From Acridotheres tristis (taxonomy: Eukaryota > Chordata > Aves > Passeriformes > Sturnidae): a DNA stretch of 64,000 nucleotides. The translations under genes and the position numbers were made by a program. Under the pieces are notes generated by a model, which searched no databases, was not told the DNA's origin, and saw only the letters and a list, made by a program, of their open reading frames with translations. Shown here one piece after another: positions 36,543-49,097 of this stretch. The stretch spans positions 12,690,747 through 12,754,746 of the forward strand of contig CM072902.1 of the NCBI GenBank assembly GCA_037013685.1, given 5' to 3'. Every line of letters starts with the position of its first letter. Position 1 is the stretch's first letter.

Positions 36543-39500
36543 GTGTGTAAATAAATCGCCAAAAGTATTTTGATGAACTGCTTCTATGCCTGCCTGTCTC
36601 ACTTGGTGTGCACATGGGGAGTTCCCCCGGCTTGGTTTGCTCACTGATGCCCTGGTTTGTCACCGGTGGGGATGAGCAATAATGGGCAGGTTGCTTTTCA
36701 GCTCGGTGATGGATCGCTGTGGGGAGGAAGGAGGGCTCTGGAGCCTTCATTTGCTGTCCTCTGGGGACAGGCAGCCATCCATCCAGCTGAGGCAGCCACT
36801 TAGAAAATGTGCTGGCTGCTTCTGGGGGTTTGCTGCCTTTAATCACGTTGGGTTAGCGAGTTCCAGCAAGAGAACTGAGGAGTGGCTGCTGAAACAGCCC
36901 GTGTGCAAGAGAAAACAAATGTAAGAACGGGTATTTTTCATGGCAGTGTCGTTCCACATTAAACACTCAGTGCATTTCTGTGTGTTAATAGCTCTCTGTG
37001 GCTCACTCTGGAAGACTTTAGACAATGTGTTGGTTTGGATCCTCTTCTTCCCACTTCCTCCCATATTGTTGCCTTTGGTATCATTTTATCATTTTGTTCA
37101 ACCATCCCTCACCAGCTGCCCCCTTCTCACCCCCTTTACAGGCTGAGAGAAAAGTGATGCTTTGGGAACACCTGGATTTGTATCCCTTAACACTTTTTAT
37201 CGTGCTTTTGTCGGTGAGGAGCCAGGCCAGCTCACACTGCAGGGAGCAGGAGCTGGGTGGGAATTTGCAAGCTCAGAAATGAGTTTGTGAGCTCTCTGGA
37301 AAAGGAATTGCAAACATTGGATTCATAGCAGCATCAAAAACCTGACTTAGTTCTCTTCAGAAGGAAGTGGAGAATGAGAGATGTTACTGAGACACTGCCT
37401 CATTTATCTGTATCTTCCCTAAAATCTGGATATAATGAAAATGCCACAAAAGCTTAGCTGGAGCAAAGAAATATGGAATCTCTGTTAATGTTGAAGAAGC
37501 CCTTTGACTTATACCAATTGAGAATGTGATGCTGTAGAAAAACTGTTAATAAGGAAGATGCTTTAAAGCTGGGTATTTAAATATATTTCTAAGTGGAAGA
37601 AGCCTTTTTTTGGTGCTGGTATTTAAATATTGTAATTTGCTAGAAATAGTGGTTAAGAAAATGGAGACGTTTGTACTTTCTCCAGTTCTGGTGACTTGAA
37701 CCTCTCTTCAGTAGCATGCATCTGAAGAGCTTCTAACTCACACAATGAGATTGCAGAGTGCTTCATTATACTGAAAAGCATATTTTACCTCAAGGGTTTC
37801 ACTAGAAATCAATACAGAATATCATACTTGTTAGAACCGTTCTAACACAGTTCTAATAATACTAAAGAAGCTCCCCTTTCCCCCCAAGATCTTTGGGTTG
37901 CTTTACTTTCATTCACTTGCTTTGTAATATCTTCTTTACTTTCCTTCTGTAGGAGACTAATTGCAGGAGCTCAGCTATTTTGTGTTTTGAGGAATTAGCC
38001 ATTAAATAGCACAGGCTTAAAATCTTCCTTGATTGATCACATGTAACCGTCTGAATTGCAACAGTAATTCAGTGTAGCAGCCCTTGCTTATGAGGTGTAA
38101 AGTAATTTATCCTGCTAATAAAACATCATTGTATGCTTGCTAAGAGAAAATATTAAATTAATTCCTGTTGCTCTGTATTTTTATATCTTGATTCTATTCG
38201 AATTTCTACTGTAATATGAAAAAAGAGTCAGTTGCTTCTTGTGAGGAAGACAACTTTGAAATCCTTTGCAGTGGGGAAAAAAAGACAAAGAACTGCCAAA
38301 CAGAAGTTGTATTCCGTGAATGTAAATAGGTCCTGCACCATAATTAGTGATTTTTCTCGGGCTGGACTGGGGGCCCTGTGTTTTCCTGGGAAAATCCGTT
38401 TGATGTGTACCATCCCTAATTCCTGCAGCCCTGACTGAGGCGGCTGTAATTGTGCTGTAATGAACCATGTGTTAATGTTCCAGCCCTGTGTCCAGGCAGG
38501 AGCCAGAACACCATGTCTGACTTTGTCATGAATCTTGCACTTGTCTTGTTGACTCCGTGGGTAGGCTTTTGTTCCAGACGTGCCCTCAGATATTGCAAGT
38601 TCTCATTGAAACCTCCGGAGCTCCCTCCCCTCGTGCTGGGCTTTGCTCAATTTGCCAACTTTCCTGGAAAGCCTGAATGTTTCAAACCACTGAGGGAATT
38701 GTTTGTTTGTTTGTTTCCTTGTTAGTTTTGGAGCAGTGGGATTTAAAACAGTGGAGCCGACTAGAGCTGGTTCTAGTTCAGTTATATTTCAGCTGTTTGT
38801 GCCCATTTTCTTTTCTTTTTTTCTTTATAAGCTGTGGTCACAGAACAGAGATAAGGGTTTGCTGTGTGTCTCAGGGTGGAAAGTTTTATTCTTGCACTCT
38901 TAGTGTCATTTAATAATCAGCCCTTGTTTCTCTGTTCTTATCAGTAACTTTTGCATGTGGGTTGTTAGTTGTTTTGTTCTTTTTCCTCAAAGGATTTCCT
39001 GCCGTGATGTTGTTTGGTTTTTTCATTTGAGCTGTGATTTGAAATCTTGTGAACAGATTTGGTGCAGGTACAGTCAGACCCAGAAGACCCAGACTGACTC
39101 CAGGGGCTGTTTGGTGTTGAGGGTGATTTACTCCAATGCACAGAGCCCAGGGGAGTGGAATTCCTCACTCCTGCAGGAAAAGCCTGTGAGAACAGTTGTG
39201 TTGGAGTTCAGCAGTGTTCCCCAAGCACTGTCCTGCAGCCAGCAGGGCTGGGGGGCTCACTTTTGGTGAATCACACCCTCCTGGCATGTGCAGCATCCCG
39301 AGCTCTGGGATTTTGTAGGTGACAGGGTGACACAGAGATGATCAGCTGTGCAGGTGGCTGCACACGGCGCAGGTCAGACACATTCAGGTGTAAGCCCAGG
39401 TGTGTTGTCAGTGTTGGGCAGTGATGTGAGGTGGGTTTCTCCGGAGCTGTGCTGGTTTTTAGGCGTGTGCAGGGTTTGCAGTGTCACGCAGTTGAAGCCA

Positions 39501-39962
39501 GCACTCCGTTCTTTGTGTGCACGGCTCCTCTGCATTAACACAGTTGTTCCCCCCTTAGAGTATGTGTTCATTCATCCCACCCCAGCGCGGCAGGCAAAGA
39601 ATTCATTTCTCTGAGAAGGGGACAGGCCTGTTCCAAAGAGTTCCCCAGTTCCAGCAGTCAGTGGCGTGTCCCAGCCCTGGCCGTGTGTGCCCGGCTCAGT
39701 GCCCGCTCTGGGGACACTGCCAGCAGGCACAAGGGGGGACTGGAGTCATCGTTCACGGCAAACGGGGCTCGAGGTTAAAACAGAACAAAACATTCCGAGC
39801 AGTGCCTTATTGAATCCCCCGCACTCGCCTCGCTGAGCCCTTCCCTGCTTGTCCAAGTGGCTGCACTGCTTGTTTCATTAGCTAATGTCACTTATTGATT
39901 TCCATTCGAAACATGGCAGCATTGATTTTTCTAAAGCACCCTCGGAAATGCATTCTGACCCC

Positions 39963-39982
39963 TTTTTTTTTTTTTTTTTTTT
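39963..39982. repeat. Poly(T) tract, 20 nt
   Basis: Uninterrupted T run in non-coding DNA. No adjacent element recognised. Confidence 0.95.
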
Positions 39983-41525
39983 AATGTTGAATCCACTGCA
40001 GTCTCCCACTGAATCGGTGTAAAGCAGGATTATTTTCTGGCTGAGAAATGTTGATTAAATATTTTGATGTATGGGTGGTTAAGGCTGCTTTAAGAACAAA
40101 GCGTGCCACGGGGAAATGACCTGAGACAAGGCTCAAAGGGAGGATGCTGTTGTAAACCAGGCACTTTGTCCATTCATGCATTGTTATTTAAAGTTAGCAG
40201 AGGAAATAAGCTGAAGGCCTGGTGCTGTATATGAGCGTCAGTTCCCATTCCAGATTGTATTGACATGATAGGAGAAAAGAGATATTATTTTGAAATGTAG
40301 TTAAATCTGAGTACAGAAGAGTATTGTCTTTTCTCTTACCTTGTTATGATGTCTTTTCAGGGACCCTGGTGTATTTGTTGTATAAGTTTTTAAATGCTGA
40401 CAGTCACAGAATTGAAATTACAGCTGATTTTTGTCATATTCCTGTGTTACTAGTTCCCTGCTCTCCTCCTCTGGCTCGTTGTGCTGGTTTCTCATATCTG
40501 AGAGCTCAGTTTTTAGACACATGTGGTGATGTGCAGTGACACCTGAGTGATGTTCTGGGGTCCCTCACAGTAACTGCAGCACTCAGAGCTGCTCTGAGAC
40601 TTGTGCTTGTGTTCCTGCCTTGGTCACCGTTACAGAATTGACACCCAGCTGAAGTTCAGTGACTGGAAAGTTCTGCTACTGCTGAACTGACTGGTGAGTG
40701 TAAGGCAGTGGCTGCTTTGGGTGGTGGTGTGCCACAGCAATCCAGATCCATGTCTGGAAACAGGAAAAGCTTTCAGGGTCAGCTTTGTGTGCACCTCTTT
40801 CTAAAGACAGACTAACTGGTCTCCTTCTAATTTTGCCTTGCTCCTCTTACCCATAATCTGGACTTCTAGTAAATAATTTTGCTTGTTTTCCTCTAGATTC
40901 TTGTATTTTTGAGGCAGAAAATGTTATTTTACAGCAGACTCTCATCTCTCAGAAGCACCACTCGACACTGGTTAGGTAATTAATAACCTCATTTGCGTGG
41001 CTGTTGCATCTCTTATGTTCTTGGTGCATGGGAATGTGTTACTTGGACAGTGATGCCATCAGCAGACGTGCTGGGGCACAGGGAGTGTGCTCACAGCTGG
41101 GGAAACAGCTGCTCTGCTGCTGGAATATAACCCTGGCACTGCCAGGATAGCAAAGTTCAACCTGGGTTACACAATTTTTGGAGAAGAAAAAGGTTTCATT
41201 AATAGAAAAGAATATCCAAAAACTCAGTATGGATGAGCAACTTGGTGTGTGGAAGTTTCCAACAGCTGCCCTGCCCTAATATTCTCTTTTTATAGGAAGA
41301 GAGTATAGATGAAAAGTGTAATTTGAGTCTCTTGTGTGCTGAAAAATACCTGACCAGGTGTGACTTGTGTCAGGTGCATGACCCAGCTGTGCAGGGAGGG
41401 CTCAGGATCTGCTCTGGGCTTGGTGGGACACACACCTGGTGTCCCTTGCAGTGGTTCCTGAATTTTCCTCACAGATACACAAACCCCACGGGCAAAGCTG
41501 TGAGTGTCTCACACCTGTCTGTAAA

Positions 41526-41866
41526 TTCAGATGAATTCGGATTCTTCACCTCTGCCTGGCCAAAGGCAGGTAAATTCGGGTAAATTCGGATTCCTCACCT
41601 CTGCCTGGCCAAAGGCAGGTAAATTCGGGTAAATTCGGATTCCTCACCTCTGCCTGGCCAAAGGCAGGAAAATTCGGGTAAATTCGGATTCCTCGCCTCT
41701 GCCTGGCCAAAGGCAGGTAAATTCGGATTTCAGGGCAGGTAAATTCGGGTAAATCCGGATTCCTCACCTCTGCCTGGCCAAAGGCAGGTAAATTCGGGTA
41801 AATTCGGATTTCAGGGCAGGTAAATTCGGGTAAATCCGGATTCCTCACCTCTGCCTGGCACAGCCC
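41526..41866. repeat. Tandem array with 49-bp unit and two larger steps
   Basis: The segment CACCTCTGCCTGGCC recurs at 41547, 41596, 41645 and (as CGCCTCT) 41694, exactly 49 bp apart. It recurs again at 41765 and 41846, where an extra GGATTTCAGGGCAGGTAAAT insertion lengthens the step to 71 and 81 bp. Each unit has CTGCCTGGCCAAAGGCAG, an imperfect palindrome, and paired GGTAAATTCGG motifs. The minus-strand open frame over 41546-42175 repeats a short peptide and is a shadow of this array. Confidence 0.97.
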
Positions 41867-43919
41867 CATGCAGGCACAGCTGCTGTGGCTGCAGCAGCAG
41901 CAGGTGAGGGAGGGCTGCAGGGGCACAGAGCCCCGTTCAGATGCCCCAGCAATGTGGCCAGTTGTGCAGCCCTCCACCCCCGGCTGCAGGGAGGGCAGGG
42001 GGGCTCCTTCCTGACCCCCACCTGTCCCTGAGCTCAGCCCTAAAGGATGAGCTGGTCTTTTGAAGTCAGGGCTTAGAGCAGTGGAGGCTGCAGGGCGTTT
42101 GTGGCAGGGGCTGGGGCAGAGCAGGGCTGTGCATGGATCAGCCGTGCTTGGATCACCCTCTGCAGTGCTGGGCACACACTTGAATTCAATAACTGCTGCT
42201 TAATGCTCCCCTCCGCTGTTGGTGCTCCTAAATGAGAGCCAGAGGGTGTGTGATCCATCCTTTCCTTGAGCACACACATCCCAGAGCTTTCCTCCGGAGC
42301 TGGTGGCTGAGGAAGAGCTGCTTTTCCCAATAAAACAATGAGGGGACAGGGAATGAGCCCTGACCTGGGGGATGTGTGAATGTGGCTGAGTGTAAAATGC
42401 TCTGAGCCTGCCCCAGCTCGGAGATTTCAATGCTGCTGAAATACTGAAAGTTAAAAGGAGGCTCTGGCACAAACCTACCCAGAGCCGTGCACTGCAAATA
42501 CAACTTGTGAAGGGGAAACACCTCCTTCACCCCTCAAACAGCCACACCATCAATTCTCCCCCTCTTTTGGTTTTAGTACTGTTGTAAAAAGCCTAGGCCC
42601 GCTTTAAAAACCTGAAACTTTCTCTTACAATGGCCGGGGCTGAGCTTTGAGGCACTGCCGCAGCTCATTGTGTGTGGAAGAACCCTTGCTGGGAAGGCTG
42701 TGATTTATATCAGCCTGCCTGTCATGGGCTGAAAGGAATGCCCGGTTTTTCATTTTGATCAAATGTTAGGTTTGAAAACCACCCAGGGCTGTAAGCTCGG
42801 TTGGAGTGGAGGGATGAGATGGAGCACATTGCATGCTTTGTTGCTGAGATAGTGTTTTAAGGCTGCCTGAATCTGTTTCCCATTGCCGAGAGCAGGGAGC
42901 AAAGATGTGGATTTTAAAAAAAAAAGGGAAAACTGAACCGAGTACTTTTTTTGCTTTCAGTGAAGTAGGAGATGGGCTGAGGGCAGTTCAGGGTTATGTA
43001 CTGTCTTCACTGCAGATACAGAAGGAGGAAAAATCTTTGGTGTAGATGAGCCTGTAGAGAAGATGGGGATGGAATTTCTGGGGGTGGAATTTTCCAAAGG
43101 GACTAGCAGAGATAATCACCTAATTCCTACTGAGAGCTGCTGGACTTGCCTTTATGCCTAAAACTGGGAGGGGAAGACAAAATAATTCTGATCTGTAGTT
43201 GAGTTTATCTCCTTTTATGAGATTTTGTTTCTCCTGTCCCCTCTTTTTTGTTCTCATTTTGTCTTCTGTTTAGCAGCTTTCACATGCACTGTCCTTTCTG
43301 GAAGTTTGCATGCTGATACAATTCCAGAGCCATGATATTCTTTCTATTTAAAATGCACAATAGTTTCTGTGGCTTTTTCTTCTCTTGGCTGTGTTGGAAA
43401 CAGCACAAAAGGCTTTCCCTGGTTTTGGGTTTCATCACAGATTTCCAGCGTGGACTGCCCTTAAGGTATAAAAGCATCTGATCTGAGTTTGTGGCTTTGA
43501 ATTTGTGACATTCAGTTTCTGATTTTTCTTAGGTTAATTCTCATTTTGGCTTGGTTTCATGATGTAGAGTAACATTTTTACCTCATTAATACGACTTTAC
43601 ATTCACTTAGTCCTAAAACGAGTGCCAAAAAAAAAATCCGGAATCTGAGATTTTAAACAGCAGAGCTGGGAGCAGTCCTTGCTAAGACTGCATTAAATAA
43701 AAGCTGTGAGGAGTTCCTGTGGCCTGCTGTGTTAAGAACATAAAGAATTCTGTGCTGTTGAGTGTCTGCAGACTCGTGATCACAATCTGGAGATAGTTCT
43801 GTGTGGTGCTTGTGAGCAATTTTTCTGATTAAGGATTGGCTGCTATGAGTAAGAAAACCATTGTCTCTCGCTCTGCTGCTGTTCCATTTGTAAATGTAAA
43901 ATTAGGAGATGTAGATAAT

Positions 43920-44055
43920 TCCCTGCTCTGCCACCACAGGCTGTACAACCTTGGGCAAGCCATGTCTGTGTTCACCTGATCCAAGGAGTGATAATACAGC
44001 CCCACAAGGGTGCTTTGAAACCAAGCACGTTCCAGATTAAAATATTGTGGTGACA
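43920..44055 (+). mobile_element. MIR-like ancient SINE relic
   Basis: In order on the + strand: CCCTGCTCTGCCAC, then CTGTACAACCTTGGGCAAG (MIR: CTGTGTGACCTTGGGCAAG), then TGTCTGTGTTCACCTG, then GTGATAATACAGCCCCACAA and AGGGTGCTTTGA. This is the order of the MIR core and 3' half. The CCTTGGGCAAG motif is especially diagnostic. Together with the copy at 22140 it indicates ancient, very diverged insertions. Confidence 0.65.
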
Positions 44056-45003
44056 GTGGCGAAAAAAGCCCCAGTGTGCTCCAAGCAGTGCATTTGATCA
44101 GTCCTCCAGGTCCCAGGAGATTTAAAGGCCATCTGTGGTATGACTCCACTGACTTCCATAAAGCAGGATCAAACGTGACTCCTGCATCTGTGTGGTCTGA
44201 CCCCTCCGAATTCTCTGGTCAAGTTATGTCAGGAAGGGAGAGAAGCACTGAGGTTTGCTATCAGTTTTTATGTGGGTCTTTACAGAAAACAAAACCGTGT
44301 CAAGCAGCTGATGGGGAGTTTTGCAGGTTTTTGTCACAGTTTCAGGGACGTGAGGAGCAAGCTGAGATGTGCTTTTCAAGTTACAGTATAAAAATCCTCT
44401 GAATATTTTCGAGGCAGTTAATATGGGGTTTAGAAAGTAAATTATTTTTCCCCCCATGGAATAGTTTAATGCCAGAACTGCTGAACTAGAACACCAGCTA
44501 TTATTTTAGGAATACAGTTTAAACCCTTTTGCTTTTCCATACTTTTTAAGCCAGAGGTTACACCTTTATTAGTTTTGTATTTCCAGCCATAAAGAGGAGA
44601 GTTACTCTGTGGCCACATCATTCTGTCCCAGCTGGGAATGGTCGAAAGGGCTGACTGATTACAGTGCTCTACAAAAATGGTTTGCAAATCCAGGAAAAAA
44701 AACCCCAAGGTTTGTTTCATCAGGGCATCAAAGGCTGAGGTTTTTTTTTTTGTTTTTTTTTTTTTACCATCATGCTGGTACTGCTTCCCAGCTGGAATGT
44801 GTTAACTGCAAGCATCCTTGTCAGGAATGGCAAACATCAGGTAACATTGCACTGTGGAGCTGGAAATGATTCTCAGACTTTTACAGCTCTCCTTGAAATC
44901 TATATCCTGAATTTTCCTTCGTAAGGTCCAGGCCTGCATTTCTTGCTGTTTGGTGTCACTTCGTGCTTGTTCTGTTCAGAGTGTGATTTAGCAGGGAGCA
45001 GAG

Positions 45004-45016
45004 CACTAGATGGCAG
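45004..45016 (+). promoter_or_regulatory. Possible CTCF site, + orientation
   Basis: CACTAGATGGCAG is a strong match to the common vertebrate CTCF core CCACTAGATGGCAG, missing only the first C. Motif match only, in non-coding DNA. Confidence 0.35.
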
Positions 45017-48000
45017 AGGTGTGGGGTTAGGATAACGTTTGCTTCTCTTATTTTGGTGCTGTGTCTGTACCTGGAGAATCAAAGCAGGGCTGAGCTCACA
45101 CTCTGCCTGAGGCTGTTTTGCAGATAAGGATTTTAGAGTTTTAGTTGAATTGATTCAGAAAATCAGAGTCTCAGTGACATTCCTTGTTACCTTGGAAGTA
45201 GGAGCTGAAGCTGTTTTGAGTAGGAATGATGTTCCCACTCTCTCCCCAGCTTCTGTAATAAAAGTTTGCACTGTGCATCTTTGTGTACCAGCAATAAGAT
45301 TCATCCTAGTTGGTAAAAGGAGATTATCCATTGAAAAAAGCAGTGTAAGTTCCTTATTAAGTAAAAAGGGAGACTTAGCATTTCTGCATTTTTATCATAT
45401 ATTCATATTTAGTTGCTGCATTTCTGTCACTTAGATCAGTCATCTCTGTGTACCATCTCACTCATTTCATTTGTGGGCTTTCTGGAGGAGAGCAAAAACT
45501 GAAAATATGGTAAAAGCAAGCTTTGATGTGACAGAATTTTATCACAAAGTGGATTATTGCTTACTCTTACTATACATATGTATATGATATATTTGATTCC
45601 TTGTTACCAGGTTAAAATGTTAATGATAACTGTGATTATAAGTCAAAGAAAAGGAGAAACTTTTGGAATTTGCTGCTAAATAAGCAGTATAAATTAGGGA
45701 GTCCATTGGGCCCTGGAAGTTTGGGGACCTCAATATTTCACAGAAGGACTTAAGCCACAGTCCTGTGATGGAGAGAGATGTGAAAATAGCAGGAGGGGTC
45801 AGCTCTGATCTCTGTGGTGAGGCTGGAATTTGTCCAGGGGAGTTCTTATCTGGGAGCTTCCCTCCCACACCTCAGTTTTGTGCTTTTGTTACACACATTT
45901 TACCGAGCAGAAAAGGAGGGCTGCTGAAAGCTGCCTTAAAAACACAGCTCTGAAGGGATCGGGGAGAAAAGAGGGTGAATTCTTTTTTTTAATTCCCATT
46001 TGTACAAACCACTCACAGATTAAGGATATTTTGGCCGAGAAAGAGAGGCTGGAGTCTGAAATGTATGGCCCCCATGTGGGTTACATAGGGAGCAGCTGAA
46101 CAAAATAATTTCCCAAAGGCACTGCTCAGCTTCCCACTCCGTTCTCAGGGAGATGTGAGGAAGAGAAGAGACAACGACTTTGCAGCTGGTTAATCACTGG
46201 GAAGCCGTAATCACTGGTGCCGTGTTTGGGATCGTTATTCAAGGACTTCCAGACAGAAATAAACCCAAGAACTACAACAGCAGCTTTCTCTAATGATTTT
46301 TTCTGTGCCCTACTTGGTGTGTTGAGCAAACCATTCCTGTCCCTCCAGTTGGTGGGCAGTGATCTCTGGGGCACAAATTCAAACCATCTCATATTTACAA
46401 CTTGAAAAGAGCCTGTTCATGATGGAATCCATTCTAAAAATCATAGCTGAGGGTTTATAGCATGTTTAAATGTATATGTCTGCTTGAAAAACAGTTTGAG
46501 GTGGATCTTGGTCGTGTGTAAATTGGCACAGCCTCTCCAGAGCAGAAGGAAACCAAGCAGGTCTCCACCCACAGAAATTTGGACCCTTTTGATTTTCCTT
46601 TTCCGTGGGTATAATGCACAGAGAAAGAAGACAACCCTCTTTAAATCTGGGGAGAATTTAGACACTCATCAAGCACTAAAGAGGCACCATGCCGAGGCTG
46701 AGAGCTGAAATCCCAAGGATGAAATCAAGTAATTGCTTTATCTCGTTCTTTTCACACATCTAGAGAGACGCTTAAAGGCAAAACTAAAAGTAAAGGAATG
46801 AATGGAGCCAAGTGGATTTGGGGAGGGTGGATGGGTTAAACTTGCAGGGGAAGTGGCAGCAAATAGGTAAAATTCAGCCTGCAGTGAGGTCCCAGGCCTC
46901 TCACTGAAGGGAAAATGTTCTTCATAAAGGACAAAAAGTTTGATCTGAGCTTTGTTTTTTTTTTAAGTAGCTTGTAATCAATTAACTGCCATAAATATTG
47001 TGTTCAGCAGTGAACTGTCTCTAAGTGCTCTGAGATCCCAATATTTGCCCATCCCCTGAGCTGTTGCAATAGTGATTTAGTGATTTTTCTCGTGAATAGA
47101 ATCTGAGAGATTCATATTTGCAGAAAGAAAAAAAATCTAGAGGAGGGAAAGGTTGAGCACTATTTTTAAATGAGCTATTCAGTCTGCATAACAACATGAC
47201 CATTTTACAGTCCCATTCTGTTGCAGCCAGTTTTTCATACTTTGCAATAGGTTGGGATCTGTTTATTGCTACTGGAAAGCTTTTATTTTTTTTTTCTCCT
47301 CAGCTTTTTCTCATGTAGATGGTTTTATGCTTCTCTTCTAGGTTAGGAACAAGAAATGCAAATTTTTTTACCAGACTTGAATAACCAAGCTGTTTCCAAG
47401 GAAAAAAGTTTCAGGCTTCAGGTTCTGGGCAAAGAATTTATGGCATTTTTGAGCTCACTTTGTGAAAATGAATAGTGATACAGCAAACTTAAGTAAGGCT
47501 AGTAATAAAGAGGTTTTAAAAACTTATTAGGAGGCTTCTGGCTTGTTGCTTGTTCAGTTTGTGGGAAAACTGTTGACCTCAACTTCCAGCTGCAAAATGA
47601 GGAGTTTACACTACAGACTGCATTTTGATTAAACCCCGGGGGGCAGATTTTCACAAGAGCTCAGCCTACAAGTTAAAAAGGGAAGAAATGACCAAATTTC
47701 TAGAGCCCTGTAGGTTGGGTCTCAGAATTGCTGCCTCTGGGTGCTGGCTGCTCCCAGACTCCAAGTGTAATGCAATTTCAGCCTGAAAATCTGCCCTCTA
47801 GATGTGTTGTAACTTTAATTTTGGCCCCTGAGAAGGCCAATTAACTCATACAGACCTAATGACAGCTCATCTGCACTTTAATTAACTGGGGCTGTGATCA
47901 CATTCAGTACAGGAGCCCTGCAAAAATGCCACTCACATTTCACTTTAAGTGTTCTGTGTCAGACATCATCACCCAGGAATGAACTGCTGCTCTTCCATTT

Positions 48001-49083
48001 CATAAACAATCCTTTGAAATAAAGAGTTGTCACAGGAGCAGACTTAAGCAGCATTTTAATGTTGCATCAAAGTCACTGCTGTGCTGAGAATTACAGAACT
48101 CCCCTCCAGTCAGAAAGAAAAGGTCACCAGGTCTTGGCCATGCTCACCTGAGTGGCCAGGTATCACCTGGCTGTGATTTATCTCTTCCCTGCTGGAGGTT
48201 ACAGATGGAGTTTGGGACATCCTGAGGCCACCAGAGCTCTCCTGGCATTTGCCCTGGGAGCACCCAAAGTGTGTGTGCCAGTCCTGGCTGGGGGTGGCAG
48301 CAGCCTGGCAGTGAGCTGGCTCTCCACAGTGAAGAACTGTGGCAGCCGAGCAGTAATAAATTCCCAACAGTCACTGCCATGGCCTAAGTGGGAGAATATT
48401 TCCATTTTGTTTGTCATATCCACTTCCTGAAGTGTTTGATTTAAGGGTGCCGTGTTTGTGATGTGGCTGGGTCAGGTTGATTTGAGGAAATCAAATAATT
48501 CCTGCTCAGTGCAGAGCTGTGGAAGTTGTGACCCTCCCAAAAATGAGATCCACAACTGCACCTCCTAAACAGCATCACCTGCATGGAAGTGCAAATGAGA
48601 ACTGACTCAGGCTCCTGTTTGGCTGCTGTGTGGGTTAAATGTTCTGGGAACCACGGGATTTTTGGGGAATCCTCTTAGGGTGAATCAGCTCAGTCAGAAT
48701 GAAATGTGGAATGCACTGCTTGAGGAATTTGCAGTTCACTCAAATTGTGTAATCAGGGCAGGGAAATGGTGGCATCGAACCTGTGCCTGTGGTGTGAACT
48801 GCTGTCACAGTTCATGTGGCATCTTTATTCTCTGCAAAAATAGAGAAATCATTTCTAATAGTTAATGGATGTTCAGTTCTTTGTGGATATAATCGTAATT
48901 TTCAACAAAACACCTTTTTTTTTTTTTTTTAAACTACCCATCACTTTTGGAATTGTTAGAGAGTTCTCCAGTTCTGATCAGTTCAGTAGGAAGAGTTCTT
49001 TCTGCACTAAGACCAGGTCAGGCTCAGTCTCCTTGAGTTTTTGATACCTTGGAGCAAGTTCATGGATTGTAAGAGGAGCTGCC

Positions 49084-49097
49084 AACGCCATCTAGAG
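49084..49097 (-). promoter_or_regulatory. Possible CTCF site, - orientation
   Basis: Read on the minus strand the site is CTCTAGATGGCGTT, resembling CACTAGATGGCGC with about two mismatches. It faces the + oriented candidate at 45004, about 4.1 kb away. Confidence 0.25.

Larger units (their letters stand above)
29364..41525 (+). other. Probable intron 1, continued; no certain exon
   Basis: No certain exon. Contains the 23-bp array at 30637-30728, several long poly(A)/poly(T) runs and a possible but unconvincing 81-nt phase-compatible exon at 35027-35107. A 9-bp inverted repeat (TTTATCACC / GGTGATAAA) lies at 36102-36121. Confidence 0.45.

Noticed and set aside
41546..42175. 209-codon minus-strand open frame with a repeated peptide
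   Set aside because: The repeated part is the 49-bp tandem array, and the remainder shows no family resemblance.
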